64,000 bases of DNA from Maratus speciosus (GCA_963932465.1 OZ010787.1:14744926-14808925); one strand, 5' to 3'. Counted from the first letter of the stretch, positions 11,822 through 25,788 are shown. Notes: generated from the letters alone by a model not told the origin. Numbers and translations are program-made.

Positions 11822-13446
11822 TTATATGTTACTGAAGGGCCTAGAAAAGTGAAATTTTAAATATTAGCTACTTATTAGATATAAAGGATTTCTAAGAACA
11901 GTTCTTAAACAATTCGAAATTTAATAGGGGTGAAAATGCACAAAAAGCGTTCTAAAAAACGTTCTAAATGGTGGTTTCTACACAATCTCAGGAAATACCA
12001 AACCGATTTAAAAAATATTGGTGTCAAAATGATGGTGATAACGCTTGCTCTAAGATAGGCTATGTTTTATGTCGGCGCCACTACCCTAAAGGGGGTGCAG
12101 GAGCAAAAAAAGTTCTAAAAATGCGAATTATGTGTTACTGAAGGGCCTAGAAAAGTGAAATTTTAAATATTAGCTACTTATTAGATATAAAGGATTTCTA
12201 AGAACAGCTCTTAAACAATTCGAAATTTAATAGGGTGAAAATGCACAAAAAGCGTTCTAAAAAACGTTCTAAATGGTGGTTTCTACACAATCTCAGGAAA
12301 TACCAAACCGATTTAAAAAATATTGGTGTCAAAATGATGGTGATAACGTTTGCTCTAAGATAGGCTATGTTTTATGTCGGTACCACTACCCCAAAGGGGG
12401 TTCAGGAGCAAAAAACTTTCTAAAAATGTGATTTATAGGTTACTGAAGTGCCTAGAAATATGAAATTTCAAATATTAACTACTTATTAGATATAAAGGAT
12501 TTCTAAGAACAGTTCTTAAACAATTCGAAATTTAAAAGGGGTGAAAATGTGCGAAAAGCGTTCTAAAAAACGTTCTGCATGGTGGTTTCTACACAATCTC
12601 AGGAAATACCAAACCGATCTAAAAAATAATGGCGTCAAAATGATGGTGACAATCCTTGCTCCAACATAGGCTATGCTTTATGTCGGTGCCACTACCCCAA
12701 AGAGGTGGGAGGGGTGCAGAGAAAAACATTCAACATTTTTTTGCGTTACGGAAGGGCCTAGAATCCTGAAATTTGGAATGGTACTTAGCTATAAGATATC
12801 AATGATCTCTAAGGACATTTCCTAAAAAAATTCGAAATTTAAAAGGAGGTCAAAATGCACAAAAAGCGTTGTGAAAAACGTTCTAAATTGCGATTTCTGT
12901 GCAATCTCAAGAAGTACTATACCGATTTCAAATATAATGGTGTAAAAATGATGGTGGCAGATCTTGCTCCAAGATAGGCTATATTTTATATCTGTTTCCA
13001 CTACCCCAGAGGAGATGCAGGATAGAAATGCGCGAAAAGCGTTCTAAAAACGTTCTAAATGCCGAGTTGTCAGCAATATCTCAGGAAGAATCAAACTGAT
13101 TTCAAACGTAATAGTAGGAAATTGATGCTTACAGCCTCTGCTCTAACATAGACGCTATTTTATTTCGGTATCACTATCACATAGACGTTTTAGGACCAAA
13201 AAGCGTTCTAAATTTCGATTTTTGTGATCGGTAGGGGCTAGCAACTTAATATTAGACAAGGTACATATTTATTAGATATAAATGATCTTTAAGAACAGTT
13301 CCGAAAAAATTGGAAATTTAAAATGGGTTGAAAATGCGCGAAAAGCGTTCTAAAAACGTTCTAAATTGCGATTTCTACTCAATCTCCGGAAATACCAAAA
13401 CTATTTCAAAAGTAATGGTTGCAAATCAATGATGACAGTCCCTGCT
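11822..13446. repeat. tandem array, about 305-bp units, left part
   Basis: Units start with a TTACTGAAGGGCCTAGAA-like motif near 11826, 12132, 12438 and 12743, then become shorter and more diverged. Each carries AAAAGCGTTCTAAAAAACG, ACACAATCTCAGGAAATACC and TATGTCGGTGCCACTACC. The first three units are nearly identical, the later ones clearly diverged. The array abuts the broken 5' side of the BEL copy and is split by the copia insertion; it resumes after 31315. Confidence 0.85.
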
Positions 13447-13448
13447 AT
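13444..13448. repeat. copia target-site duplication, left copy
   Basis: GCTAT immediately before the left LTR, matched by GCTAT at 31311-31315 after the right LTR. Five bp is the usual size for Ty1/copia integrases. Confidence 0.9.
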
Positions 13449-14103
13449 TGTGAAATATGGTTCTCCAATTTGTAATCCTCGAGTATCCAAAAGAGGAGAA
13501 GAGAAAAAACCTAGTGTAGAAGATCTGGGTCAAGCCACGGCACGTGCTACGATGACGTCGTAAGATCATTGACCTAAAGCCCAGATATCCAGTGACTCTG
13601 AGAGAAAAAAGAAAAAAGACTGCGCAATAGACTCTTTCTCTCGTTAGATCATCTTGTAAACTTAATCTGTGTATAACGTGTTTTAACTCGCTCTTAAAGC
13701 GACTTTCTTATTCTGTATCGTGTGAATCCATTATCTCAGCCTAAATTAAAATCGGATTCAAATTAAGAAACCGTCCCTTCTTACTGATTTTGTGTGCTTG
13801 ACACTCAATTAATATTATCTCCATTATTTTTCTACATAGCAGCATGAAGTGCGAAAGAAACACGGCGGAAACGGCTGAAAAAAAACAGGTTTGTTGTTCT
13901 ACGATATTTGACCTGCAAATTAAAAGAGAAGAGGTAAGCCTTTTGCCTTATTCTTGTATAACTGAAACTAAATGTATACTATGATATATTAGAGCATAAA
14001 TAGTTAGGTAGATAGAAAATGCTCAGAAAAATATTTAATTAGATACGTTGTGGTGTTTACCTATAATGATAAAGATTCAACTATGTCTATTTAATATCTA
14101 ACA
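13449..14103 (+). repeat. copia 5' LTR (655 bp)
   Basis: Begins TGTGAAATATGG and ends ATATCTAACA. It matches 30646-31310 along its full length. The right LTR has a short extra stretch (AATTAAACCAAC-like) near 31080. By position it should carry the element's promoter and polyadenylation signals, but no clear TATA box was singled out. Confidence 0.93.
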
Positions 14104-14201
14104 AAATAAGATTTCGAGACTGATTTTGTGCTCGATAAAAATAACAAATACAAAAAGTAAAATATAGTAGGTAAAAAAAAAAAAAAGAAAAAATATTTAT
14201 T
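14104..14201 (+). other. copia leader after the 5' LTR
   Basis: About 100 bp between LTR and gag. The primer-binding site should lie at its start (AAATAAGATTTCGAGACTG), but I could not match it with confidence to a specific tRNA. An A-run precedes the gag start codon. Confidence 0.5.
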
Positions 14202-14945
14202 ATGGCATCGTATAAAGATAATCAATCTATTGAAAAACTGAATGCATCGAACTACGCCAACTGGCGCTTCAAGATTCAGATGCTGCTAACCAAAGATGAT
14301 CTCATAGAAACAGTTACAGAAACTGCTCCTGCCACGACCGACGTTGCATGGCCAGATTGGAACAAAAGGGATAAAAAGCGCGTGCTCTTATAAATTTGAG
14401 CATTGAAGACGCGCAAATAACTCACATAAAACACTTAGAAACTGCTCACGAAACTTGGGATAAACTAAAAGGAATTCATGAAAGAGAATCACTTTCTAGT
14501 AAATTATTTTTACTAAGAAAACTGTACAATACTAAACTAAGTGAAAACGGTGACATGCAACAACATATTACTAACATACTCGAACTGATTGACAAATTAG
14601 CCGCAATTGATGAACGCATAAGCGATTCACATATATCAGCGATAATGCTATGTTCATTGCCCAGGTCATACGACGTTTTGATCACCGCCCTTGAATCACG
14701 TCCAGAAACTGACCTGACGCCCAATTTTCTGAGAACAAAATTAATAGATGAATACCAGCGAAGAATAGAAAATACTGACATGTCACAAAATGCATCTAAA
14801 GCATATAAAATAACGAAAAATTCGGCATATGCCAGTAATAGAAAAGAAAATAAATACTGCATTCATTGCAAAATGCGGAACCATAATACCGCCCAATGCT
14901 GGTTCGTCAAGAAACAAAAACAAAATTCATACACTCAGCAGCATG
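14202..14945 (+). pseudogene. copia gag, frameshifted and cut by the giant palindrome
   Basis: Nucleocapsid-type Gag. The start ATG at 14202 opens MASYKDNQSIEKLNASNYANW, whose LNxSNYxxW pattern is typical of copia gag N-termini. A one-base loss in an A-run near 14375 shifts the frame. The rest (from about 14396) has the gag helical domain and then a CCHC zinc knuckle CIHCKMRNHNTAQC near 14858-14899. The reading frame is then interrupted at 14946 by the 12.2-kb palindrome and resumes in the same frame at 27195 when one AGCATG copy is counted. Confidence 0.9.
14940..14945. repeat. 6-bp target duplication of the giant palindrome, left copy
   Basis: AGCATG at 14940-14945 is repeated at 27189-27194, directly outside the inverted ends. 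The copia frame is continuous across the site if the insert and one copy are removed, which fixes the boundaries exactly. Confidence 0.9.
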
Positions 14946-15125
14946 AGTAGATAATAATTGGGGGTTCTATGTCAGCGGCGTACGCGGCGTGACCTTGAAT
15001 GACCTCTGTGCGCCTGTGAAGGGTGTGCGGCGTAGGTCAAGGTCATGCGTCGTACTCTTGGAGGCGGGGTCAAGGTCATGTGATGGAGGAGGTGATGCGT
15101 TATCTTATAGTATGAGGGGTTATTT
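14946..15125. repeat. GC-rich terminal segment of the palindrome, left end
   Basis: Unlike the AT-rich arms, the first 180 bp are GC-rich. They carry three TCAAGGTCA nonamers: reverse strand at 14990-14998, plus strand at 15037-15045 and 15070-15078. The same block in mirror image is at 27009-27188. These may be subterminal protein-binding sites. The nonamer equals the extended half-site bound by FTZ-F1/SF-1 and ERR nuclear receptors, which may be coincidence. Confidence 0.6.
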
Positions 15126-15800
15126 TGAGTTTAATTATTTTACTAATGATAATTAATTTTAATTGGGGGACTTTAACTTTTTTCGGGGTAATTTTTGAAG
15201 ATTGAATTTTTGGGAGATTAATTTTTTTTTCTTACCGTAATACAGTATGAGGGGTAATTTTAAGTTTTTTTTTTTACTAATGATAATTAATTTTAATTGG
15301 GGGACTTTAACTTTTTTAGGGGTAATTTTTGAAGATTGAATTTTGTGAGATTCATTTTTTTTTCTAACCGTACTACAGTACTTAGGGATAATTTTACATT
15401 TGAAAAATACATTAACGGTAATTAATTAAGAAATTTTAATTGGGGTGCTTAAACTTTTTGGAGTAATTTTTTGAAATTTTTGGCACATTGATTTTTATTT
15501 ATTTATTTATTTATTTATTTTTTTTTTTTTTTTTTTTGTCGTACGAGGGGTTTTTTGAGTTTGATATTTTCTCATTAATGATAATTAATTAAGAAATTTT
15601 AATTGGGGGACTTTAACTTTTTTGGGAGTATTTTTGAAGATACAATTTTTAAGAGAAATTGATTATTCTTTTCGTTGTACTCCAGTACGAGGGGTTATTT
15701 GTACTTTTAAAAAATAAATTAAGAATTTTTAATTGGGAGACTTTAATTTTTGGGAGTAATTTTTGAGATAGATTTTTTTTTTCTGACATTTATTTTTTAG
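15120..15800. repeat. subterminal degenerate tandem repeat, left arm
   Basis: Repeats of roughly 110-130 bp built around ATGAGGGGT / ACGAGGGGT, AATTAATTTTAATTGGGG and ACTTTAACTTTTTT recur at least five times. Mirror copies lie at about 26380-27010. They may be integrase-binding or replication-related repeats of the element; no function is shown by sequence alone. Confidence 0.6.
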
Positions 15801-16122
15801 CACACTTGTGTTTTCGGTGTTTTTACTGGCAACGATTTTTAATTTGGGAACTTTCAAATATTTTTTTTTTTCGCGATTTTCCTTTAGCAATCGAATTTTA
15901 AACATTCATTAAACATTTTAATTGGGAGACTTTATCTTTTAACGCAAATTTTTAGATAAAAATGGAATTTTCAACATAAATTGGATGAGAGGACTTTACG
16001 CGATTCAATTTAGTGACGTATGCGCTTGACTTTTGAGTATTAATTAAAATTTTGAATGAGGTCACATGCGAATTTTGTTATTTAGTGTTAGAATTTTTGT
16101 CTGCAAATTTTTGAATAGTACT

Positions 16123-16353
16123 GCCCCACCCGTGGCTGAGAGGTTATGCTCACGAAGCTAATAGACCTGAAGTGTTGGGTTTGATCCCAATCGCGCCCGT
16201 CGGCCTAATCGTTCGGAGTTTTCTTCGAACCATGGATTTGCATGTGTAAATTCGGGTTAGGTTACCTTAGAAAGACCCACACGAAGGGCACTCCCCCCCC
16301 CCCCCCTTGGGCCTAGTGTAGATAATCGGCCGTCAAAATAAACCCACCTTTTT
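16123..16353 (+). repeat. tRNA-derived SINE, copy in left palindrome arm
   Basis: Pol III box A TGGCTGAGAGG (16133-16143) and box B GGTTTGATCCC (16178-16188) in a tRNA-like head, followed by a tRNA-unrelated body with a C15-16 tract and a tail AAATAAACCCACC. It is flanked by AATAGTACT at 16114-16122 and 16354-16362. The same SINE sits at 25789-26020 in the other arm and an independent copy is at 59396-59631. Confidence 0.85.
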
Positions 16354-19300
16354 AATAGTACTAGTAAACTTTAGAATTTTTTTTTTTCTGAATCCGTGTT
16401 AGATGAGTGAATATTTTTTCGCGGTTTTAGACAAAAATAGAAATTGGTAAGATATTTTTGAGGATATCGGTTTTTTGGCTTGTTATGCAATTTTTAGGCA
16501 TGTATTGCTTAATCCATGTGAAAGTATATTTTGAAAAAAAAAAAAAAAACATGAAATGTCCTTCATAAAGATATTAGGAAATGTATACCCCCTACCCCTA
16601 AATGAATATCTATATATTTGTAAAATATGGGGTTACCTATTCAATGGTCCGTTTGAATTTGTCCCTTCAAATTTTATTGACGCATGTTTTCGAAAAGTCT
16701 CATATTTTTAAAAACTAGAAAATCGATTTTTTAAACAAAGCGCTTTTTAAACATATATAATTTTTGAATGTTTCTATTAAAATACTTTGAATTTTTAATA
16801 AGATTTTTGAAAAAAACGCATTTTTTACAAATTTTCGCTAATATTACACTTTTTAAAATAAAACTATTAAATACATAAATTTACCAAAAATTTAACACAC
16901 TTACTTTACTTAAAATGACTTTCAGAGCCTAAAAAAACGCGTGATTCTGTATGAAAATGTCTACTATACTGAACCGTGGTCATCGTGCGTTATCTTTCGG
17001 AACACTCAGAAGTGAATCACTTTATCTAGATAAGGAGATAAGGGGTTTTCCTTTATATCATGATAGGATATTAGATTTTAATTTCGATTGACTAATGGTG
17101 GGGTACAAATTAAGATTTTCAAATAATTAATATAAGATTTTTATTATCTCACTGATAGCGAATTTAATGAATGAATAATTAATATTACGTCACACAAAAC
17201 GAATAAACGCATAATTTAGATTACGTCACAATTTTTGAATGATTTTATTAATATAGAATTTATATCAAATTGGGGGGTCATTTTTTCTTATCGATTTATT
17301 TAAAATAAAATTGGAATATTTATTAGCAATTTAATGCATGTGTTACATTTTTTTTTTTTTGGATTTAAGTATTATAAAATTAGACCGTTTAAAACGGATA
17401 CTTTTTTTAATTGATTCATTAACCGTGAGAATACTTCAAACACGTCATTGATGAGTCATCACACATAAGTAAATTTTCACTCGTAAACATGAAAGTTTTA
17501 ATAAATATATTGAGGTTTTTGAAAAGTGACACTCATTTCGTGCAGTGGACTTTGAACTTTTAGTCTAGTTCTAATTTCGATCTAGTTCAAACTTTGCTAA
17601 GTTAACACGTTACGAAATATAGGGGAGCTTAATACTTTGCATTAATATAACTATGATTTTTGCTTAATTTTTTACAAGGATAAAATTTTTATCATCGGAA
17701 AAACACATCTTTAAGAGATTTAAAATAAATATTTGTAAATATATATATAATTTAATATCATTAAATATTTAATATCTTCACACATAATTAACACATGTTA
17801 ATTAAGTACGATTAAATTTAAAAGAAATCATAATTTTCATTAAATTAAAAAGAAATTGTACATTTAACTTTTAATCTAGCAAATATTAAAACATGAAAGA
17901 AATGATTGCGCTTTTAGAGCATATAACTTTAATCATAAAAATTTGAATACTTATCACTTTCAAATGAAAATGATAAACCTTTATTTAAAATTTTTCAGTT
18001 TATAATTAGAGACATACAATTAACTAGAAACTTAAGTATAAAAACAGAAATGAATACCTAGCAATAAGGTTAACATTTTTAATAAAAAATTAATATTTTA
18101 GGTTAATTTTAAACGTGCAAGTATTTTTAGACTAGCGAAATATCCCTTTTTTAGAAAATACTTTTCTGGTTTAATTTTCATTTATTTTTTAAATGTAACT
18201 TTTAAAAAATATTCTCAACTGTAAAAACTAGGGATTTGCTTTTGACAATTTTATTTGAATTTAAGATTTGTTTCACATTTAGAAGTATATCTTATCAAAA
18301 TAAATTCAAAATATTTAGATTTGTTTATTATTAATAATTTGAAAAATAAAACATTTAGAAGTAAATTTTAGTGATTGTATTAGAATAAAAACTTATCATA
18401 TTAAAATTTTTAATAAGTAAATTATTATTATTAAATCTATGTCACCCACCGCTCACTTTATTTACAAATAAATATTTATCACTTTTTAATGGAAACAAAA
18501 ATGGTAGGTAAAGCTTTCGTTTAATATTTTTAAATTAATATGAGTCTTTTTTTTTTCAGTGAGACTCCTTCAAATTTAAAACCTTTTGAGAGCTTTTATA
18601 GGGAGAACGTAAACAAATCGAAGTCTCATATTTCAACAATAAAGGATTTATACTAAGTACACTACAGTCATTCTTGTTTTAACATGATTTGAAAATTTTT
18701 AACTAAAATTCTTTTGAAAACTTTACTCATTTTGTAGGAGAAAAAAAAGCATGCATTTAGAAATTTTTAGTTTCACATATTATACACTAAATAAAATATA
18801 TATTAAGATAAAACATTTGCAAACTTATTTATAAAAAGGAAAGACATAACCTTATTTCACTTTTTCGTTAAGCATATTTTTAATTCACAAGCAGACTTCA
18901 CACATATTACTTAGCACACAAGTTACTTCAGCGAAAAATCCCTTTTCCTTATCTAAATGATTCATAGGGATTCATACCTCCCTCATGAATACGTTATACA
19001 AACGATGTATTAGTTTAATGAATATAAATTTTAACTGAATCCTTTAAACTTTTTTTGATAACATTCGATCATTTTTATATTTCAAAACGAAGAAAAATTA
19101 TTGAATATCACCTAACAAGCATATACTTTTACACTAACATGTTATAAAAACACTTCTCAATATTCAAATTTTATGATATTTCGACATCTCTCGCCAAGCT
19201 TTTTAAGAATGAAAGACTATTTCGTTTGAATATTTAGCTTTTTTGTATACAATTTTAGCAATAAATACATAATGCACTCAATTTTACTTTGTCATTAAAC

Positions 19301-20735
19301 ATTAAATTAATCCATCGCATAGCAATTCAAACATAGGATTTTTTTAATTTAGGGTAGATAAGTATACGTGTATATATACATGTGCATATATGTGTGTCTG
19401 TGTGCATTTGTTAATGGGGAAAAAATTTAAAAGATATACACATTGAAAGTTAATAAAATTATTTAAAAAAATTTATAAAAATATTTCAAGAGAGTATTAA
19501 ACATTTTAAGACAGTATTAAAGATTTGAACAACTGATAAAAATGCTTTGAAAAACATTTAAAATTATTTAAATTGTTTCTTTCATATTTTAAAGTCAACA
19601 AATTTTAATACATAGCTATGTACATACAGACATTTGAGCTATATACATACATGCATTTGACCTATGTTAACAGAACAAATGTTTTATATATTTCGATGCT
19701 ATTTCCAAGTTAGTTAATTTATACTTTTTGAATATGCATATACATATATTTGTAAATTTTAATGTTTTCTCTTAAAACTGACTAGTTATTTATCCTAGCA
19801 TTATCCTATTATTATCCTAGTTATTTATCCTACATTTATTAACACAAAAACCAACTGCTTTTCAATCGACTGTGTGATTATCAAAACAACCCAAATCCTT
19901 TTATCTGCACATGCGCAAACATTTTAATAAACTAGAGGCCACATTTTCAATCGAATAAAACAATGACTAATCAAATAGGTTATATCCTAACTTAAATTAT
20001 ACCTTTTATGTGATATTGCTAAACAAAAACATGCTACTACAATGTCTAATCAAATAGGTTATGTCCTAACTTGAATGATACCTTTTATGTGACATTGCTA
20101 AACAAACTTCTAACTTGTAAAAATAGCATGATAACTTGTTTTCACTAGACAAACTTAATAATTTTCGTAGGTTTTTTAAAATAATCGACATGTTTGGTTA
20201 TCTCTCATCATAGTTTTCTAAAATATATCCAAAAAAGTTTGCTACTATTAAAAAACATGCTTTTAATTCAGATAGTTTTCACTCTTATTATTTAAAAACA
20301 TATAACACAAAATATTTTTATTAAATAATCACTATTTTTCACAAGTTTGCAATATTTATATGCTAACTAGGGTTAGTAGTATTCAGACTTGAAAATATCT
20401 TTATAGATTAAACATGAAAATTTATATGTCTGACAATCCTTTGACTATTTTTACTTAAACTTCGTGTCATGAAATATAACCGCAAAGCTTAAAATTATAC
20501 TTTGCAGTTTTCTAACAATTAAAAATTAATGTTTTAAAATTCATTAAAATTTGAAAAATTATTAAATACTATTACATTTTAATTTTTAAATTCATTTTTA
20601 TATAAAAACACACAAAATAATAATACTTATCTAATATGGCAGCTAGCAGTCTTAAGCGTAACCTTCTCTTTCAAAAACTAAAAACGAAATGAATAATTCT
20701 AAGTGCTTATCAGCTAATCTTATCAACTGATTAGA

Positions 20736-20858
20736 TCTAGTCACGTGGTATATGATAACGTCATTAGTGATATCATATACCACGTGATGGGGATTCCCGA
20801 TCACGTGATAACCCCTACGTCATTAGTGATAATTGATGTCATATATCACGTGACTAGA
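20736..20858. other. centre of the giant palindrome
   Basis: Symmetry centre near 20797. About 100 bp here depart from simple mirror symmetry and contain four CACGTG hexamers (20742, 20781, 20802, 20847) and two ACGTCATTAGTGATA copies (from about 20758 and 20817). The pieces form smaller hairpins inside the large one. Possible cruciform loop, protein-binding site or junction where two half-elements were joined; this is inference. Confidence 0.6.
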
Positions 20859-23230
20859 TCTAATCAGTTGATAAGATTAGCTGATAAGGACTTAGAATTA
20901 TTCATTTCGTTTTTAGTTTTTGAAAGAGAAGGTTGCGCTTAAGACTGCTAGCTGCCATATTAGATAAGTATTATTATTTTGTGTGTTTTTATATAAAAAT
21001 GAATTTAAAAATTAAAATGTAATAGTATTTAATAATTTTTCAAATTTTAATGAATTTTAAAACATTAATTTTTAATAGTTAGAAAACTGCAAAGTATAAT
21101 TTTAAGCTTTGCGGTTATATTTCATGACACGAAGTTTAACTAAAAATAGTCAAAGGATTGTCAGACATATAAATTTTAATGTTTAATCTATAAAGATATT
21201 TTCAAGTCTGAATACTACTAACCCTAGTTAGCATATAAATATTGCAAACTTGTGAAAAATAGTGATTATTTAATAAAAATATTTTGTGTTATATGTTTTT
21301 AAATAATAAGAGTGAAAACTATCTGAATTAAAAGCACGTTTTTTAATAGTAGCAAACTTTTTTGGATATATTTTAGAAAACTATGATGAGAGATAACCAA
21401 ACATGTCGATTATTTTAAAAAACCTACGAAAATTATTAAGTTTGTCTAGTGAAAACAAGTTATCATGCTATTTTTACAAGTTAGAAGTTTGTTTAGCAAT
21501 GTCACATAAAAGGTATCATTCAAGTTAGGACATAACCTATTTGATTAGACATTGTAGTAGCATGTTTTTGTTTAGCAATATCACATAAAAGGTATAATTT
21601 AAGTTAGGATATAACCTATTTGATTAGTCATTGTTTTATTCGATTGAAAATGTGGCCTCTAGTTTATTAAAATGTTTGCGCATGTGCAGATAAAAGGATT
21701 TGGGTTGTTTTGATAATCACACAGTCGATTGAAAAGCAGTTGGTTTTTGTGTTAATAAATGTAGGATAAATAACTAGGATAATAATAGGATAATGCTAGG
21801 ATAAATAACTAGTCAGTTTTAAGAGAAAACATTAAAATTTACAAATATATGTATATGCATATTCAAAAAGTATAAATTGACTAACTTGGAAATAGCATCG
21901 AAATATATAACACATTTGTTCTGTTAACATAGGTCAAATGCATGTATGTATATAGCTCAAATGTCTGTATGTACATAGCTATGTATTAAAATTTGTTGAC
22001 TTTAAAATATGAAAGAAACATTTTAAATAATTTTAAATGTTTTTCAAAGCATTTTTATCAGTTGTTCAAATCTTTAATACTGTCTTAAAATGTTTAATAC
22101 TCTCTTGAAATATTTTTATAAATTTTTTTAAATAATTTTATTAACTTTCAATGTGTATACCTTTTAAATTTTTTCCCCATTAACAAATGCACACAGACAC
22201 ACATATATGCACATGTATATATACACGTATACTTATGTACCCTAAATTAAAAAAATCCTATGTTTGAATTGCTATGCGATGGATTAATTTAATGTTTAAT
22301 GACAAAGTAAAATTGAGTGCACTATGTATTTATTGCTAAAATTGTATACAAAAAAGCTAAATATTCAAACGAAATAGTCTTTCATTCTTAAAAAGCTTGG
22401 CGAGAGATGTCGAAATATCATAAAATTTGAATACTGAGAAGTGTTTTTATAACATGTTAGTGTAAAAGTATATGCTTGTTAGGTGATATTCAATAATTTT
22501 TCTTCGTTTTGAAATATAAAAATGATCGAATGTTATCAAAAAAAGTTTAAAGGATTCTGTTAAAATTTATATTCATTAAACTAATACATCGTTTGTATAA
22601 CGTATTCATGAGGGAGGTATGAATCCCTATGAATCATTTAGATAAGGAAAAGGGATTTTTCGCTGAAGTAACTTGTGTGCTAAGTAATATGTGTGAAGTC
22701 TGCTTGTGAATTAAAAATATGCTTAACGAAAAAGTGAAATAAGGTTATGTCTTTCCTTTTTATAAATAAGTTTGCAAATGTTTTATCTTAATATATATTT
22801 TATTTAGTGTGTAATATGTGAAACTAAAAATTTCTAAATGCATGCTTTTTTTTTCTCCTACAAAATGAGTAAAGTTTTCAAAAGAATTTTAGTTAAAAAT
22901 TTTCAAATCATGTTAAAACAAGAATGACTGTAGTGTACTTAGTATAAATCCTTTATTGTTGAAATGTGAGACTTCGATTTGTTTACGTTCTCCCTATAAA
23001 AGCTCTCAAAAGGTTTTAAATTTGAAGGAGTCTCACTGAAAAAAAAAAAAGACTCATATTAATTTAAAAATATTAAACGAAAGCTTTACCTACCATTTTT
23101 GTTTCCATTAAAAAGTGATAAATATTTATTTGTAAATAAAGTGAGTGGTGGGTGACATAGATTTAATAATAATAATTTACTTATTAAAAATTTTAATATG
23201 ATAAGTTTTTATTCTAATACAATCACTAAA

Positions 23231-23775
23231 GCCTTTTTCCATGTGAGAAAATTTTCCCGGTAAAAATTCCAAGTATATGACTTTTTTAATGTGAGAAGTA
23301 AACTTTTAAGTGAGAAATATTTTTATTGAAAATTTAGCAAAAGACTAATTCTATGTTAAAAGTCAATTTTTAATTCAGTTGCAATTTCCAAGCTAATAAT
23401 AACTTACATGTTTCTTAATAAATTTGAAAAGCATTCCTCTTCTATTAAATAAGACTGAAAAAGATACAATTATATTTAGATTTTATTTAAAAACGCATCA
23501 TATTAATTAAATCCCTTATTAATTACACATTATATTAATTATAGCTAAAGTATATACGATATGAATAAAGTAAATTCATTAACACTGTTCTTAGATTCAT
23601 ATTTGAACATGACATTCTGCTTATCTCATGAATCATGTATTCATGGAAATACCCAAACAGATAAGATATTGATGTTCAAAATTTACTCCATTTAGTATCA
23701 CAAAACTTATGTGAAGTGTTGCTACTCTTTTTCAACCCTTTTGGATTTTTATGTAACATAAACAAAAGTAAGTGA
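23231..23775. other. 545-bp segment present only in the right arm
   Basis: Everything on either side pairs with the left arm, where the junction is at about 18364. The extra segment has no inverted ends, no clear duplication and no recognisable gene. It is either an insertion in the right arm or a deletion from the left arm. Confidence 0.7.
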
Positions 23776-25788
23776 ATTTACTTCTAAATGTTTTATTTTT
23801 CAATTATTAATAATAAACAAATCTAAATATTTTGAATTTATTTTGATAAGATATACTTCTAAATGTGAAACAAATCTTAAATTCAAATAAAATTGTCAAA
23901 AGCAAATCCCTAGTTTTTACAGTTGAGAATATTTTTTAAAAGTTACATTTAAAAAATAAATGAAAATTAAACCAGAAAAGTATTTTCTAAAAAAGGGATA
24001 TTTCGCTAGTCTAAAAATACTTGCACGTTTAAAATTAACCTAAAATATTAATTTTTTATTAAAAATGTTAACCTTATTGCTAGGTATTCATTTCTGTTTT
24101 TATACTTAAGTTTCTAGTTAATTGTATGTCTCTAATTATAAACTGAAAAATTTTAAATAAAGGTTTATCATTTTCATTTGAAAGTGATAAGTATTCAAAT
24201 TTTTATGATTAAAGTTATATGCTCTAAAAGCGCAATCATTTCTTTCATGTTTTAATATTTGCTAGATTAAAAGTTAAATGTACAATTTCTTTTTAATTTA
24301 ATGAAAATTATGATTTCTTTTAAATTTAATCGTACTTAATTAACATGTGTTAATTATGTGTGAAGATATTAAATATTTAATGATATTAAATTATATATAT
24401 ATTTACAAATATTTATTTTAAATCTCTTAAAGATGTGTTTTTCCGATGATAAAAATTTTATCCTTGTAAAAAATTAAGCAAAAATCATAGTTATATTAAT
24501 GCAAAGTATTAAGCTCCCCTATATTTCGTAACGTGTTAACTTAGCAAAATTTGAACTAGATCGAAATTAGAACTAGACTAAAAGTTCAAAGTCCACTGCA
24601 CGAAATGAGTGTCACTTTTCAAAAACCTCAATATATTTATTAAAACTTTCATGTTTACGAGTGAAAATTTACTTATGTGTGATGACTCATCAATGACGTG
24701 TTTGAAGTATTCTCACGGTTAATGAATCAATTAAAAAAAGTATCCGTTTTAAACGGTCTAATTTTATAATACTTAAATCCAAAAAAAAAAAAAAATGTAA
24801 CACATGCATTAAATTGCTAATAAATATTCCAATTTTATTTTAAATAAATCGATAAGAAAAAATGACCCCCCAATTTGATATAAATTCTATATTAATAAAA
24901 TCATTCAAAAATTGTGACGCAATCTAAATTATGCGTTTATTCGTTTTGTGTGACGTAATATTAATTATTCATTCATTAAATTCGCTATCAGTGAGATAAT
25001 AAAAATCTTATATTAATTATTTGAAAATCTTAATTTGTACCCCACCATTAGTCAATCGAAATTAAAATCTAATATCCTATCATGATATAAAGGAAAACCC
25101 CTTATCTCCTTATCTAGATAAAGTGATTCACTTCTGAGTGTTCCCAAAGATAACGCACGATGACCACGGTTCAGTATAGTAGACATTTTCATACAGAATC
25201 ACGCGTTTTTTTAGGCTCTGAAAGTCATTTTAAGTAAAGTAAGTGTGTTAAATTTTTGGTAAATTTATGTATTTAATAGTTTTATTTTAAAAAGTGTAAT
25301 ATTAGCGAAAATTTGTAAAAAATGCGTTTTTTTCAAAAATCTTATTAAAAATTCAAAGTATTTTAATAGAAACATTCAAAAATTATATATGTTTAAAAAG
25401 CGCTTTGTTTAAAAAATCGATTTTCTAGTTTTTAAAAATATGAAACTTTTCGAAAACATGCGTCAATAAAATTTGAAGGGACAAATTCAAACGGACCATT
25501 GAATAGGTAACCCCATATTTTACAAATATATAGATATTCATTTAGGGGTAGGGGGTATACATTTCCTAATATCTTTATGAAGGACATTTCATGTTTTTTT
25601 TTTTTTTTTCAAAATATACTTTCACATGGATTAAGCAATACATGCCTAAAAATCGCATAACAAGCCAAAAAACCGATATCCTCAAAAATATCTTACCAAT
25701 TTCTATTTTTGTCTAAAACCGCGAAAAAATATTCACTCATCTAACACGGATTCAGAAAAAAAAAATTCTAAAGTTTACTAGTACTATT

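Noticed and set aside
20745..20942. Open frame at the centre of the giant palindrome
   Set aside because: It reads straight through mirror-symmetric DNA, resembles no protein, and exists only because the palindrome lacks stops locally.
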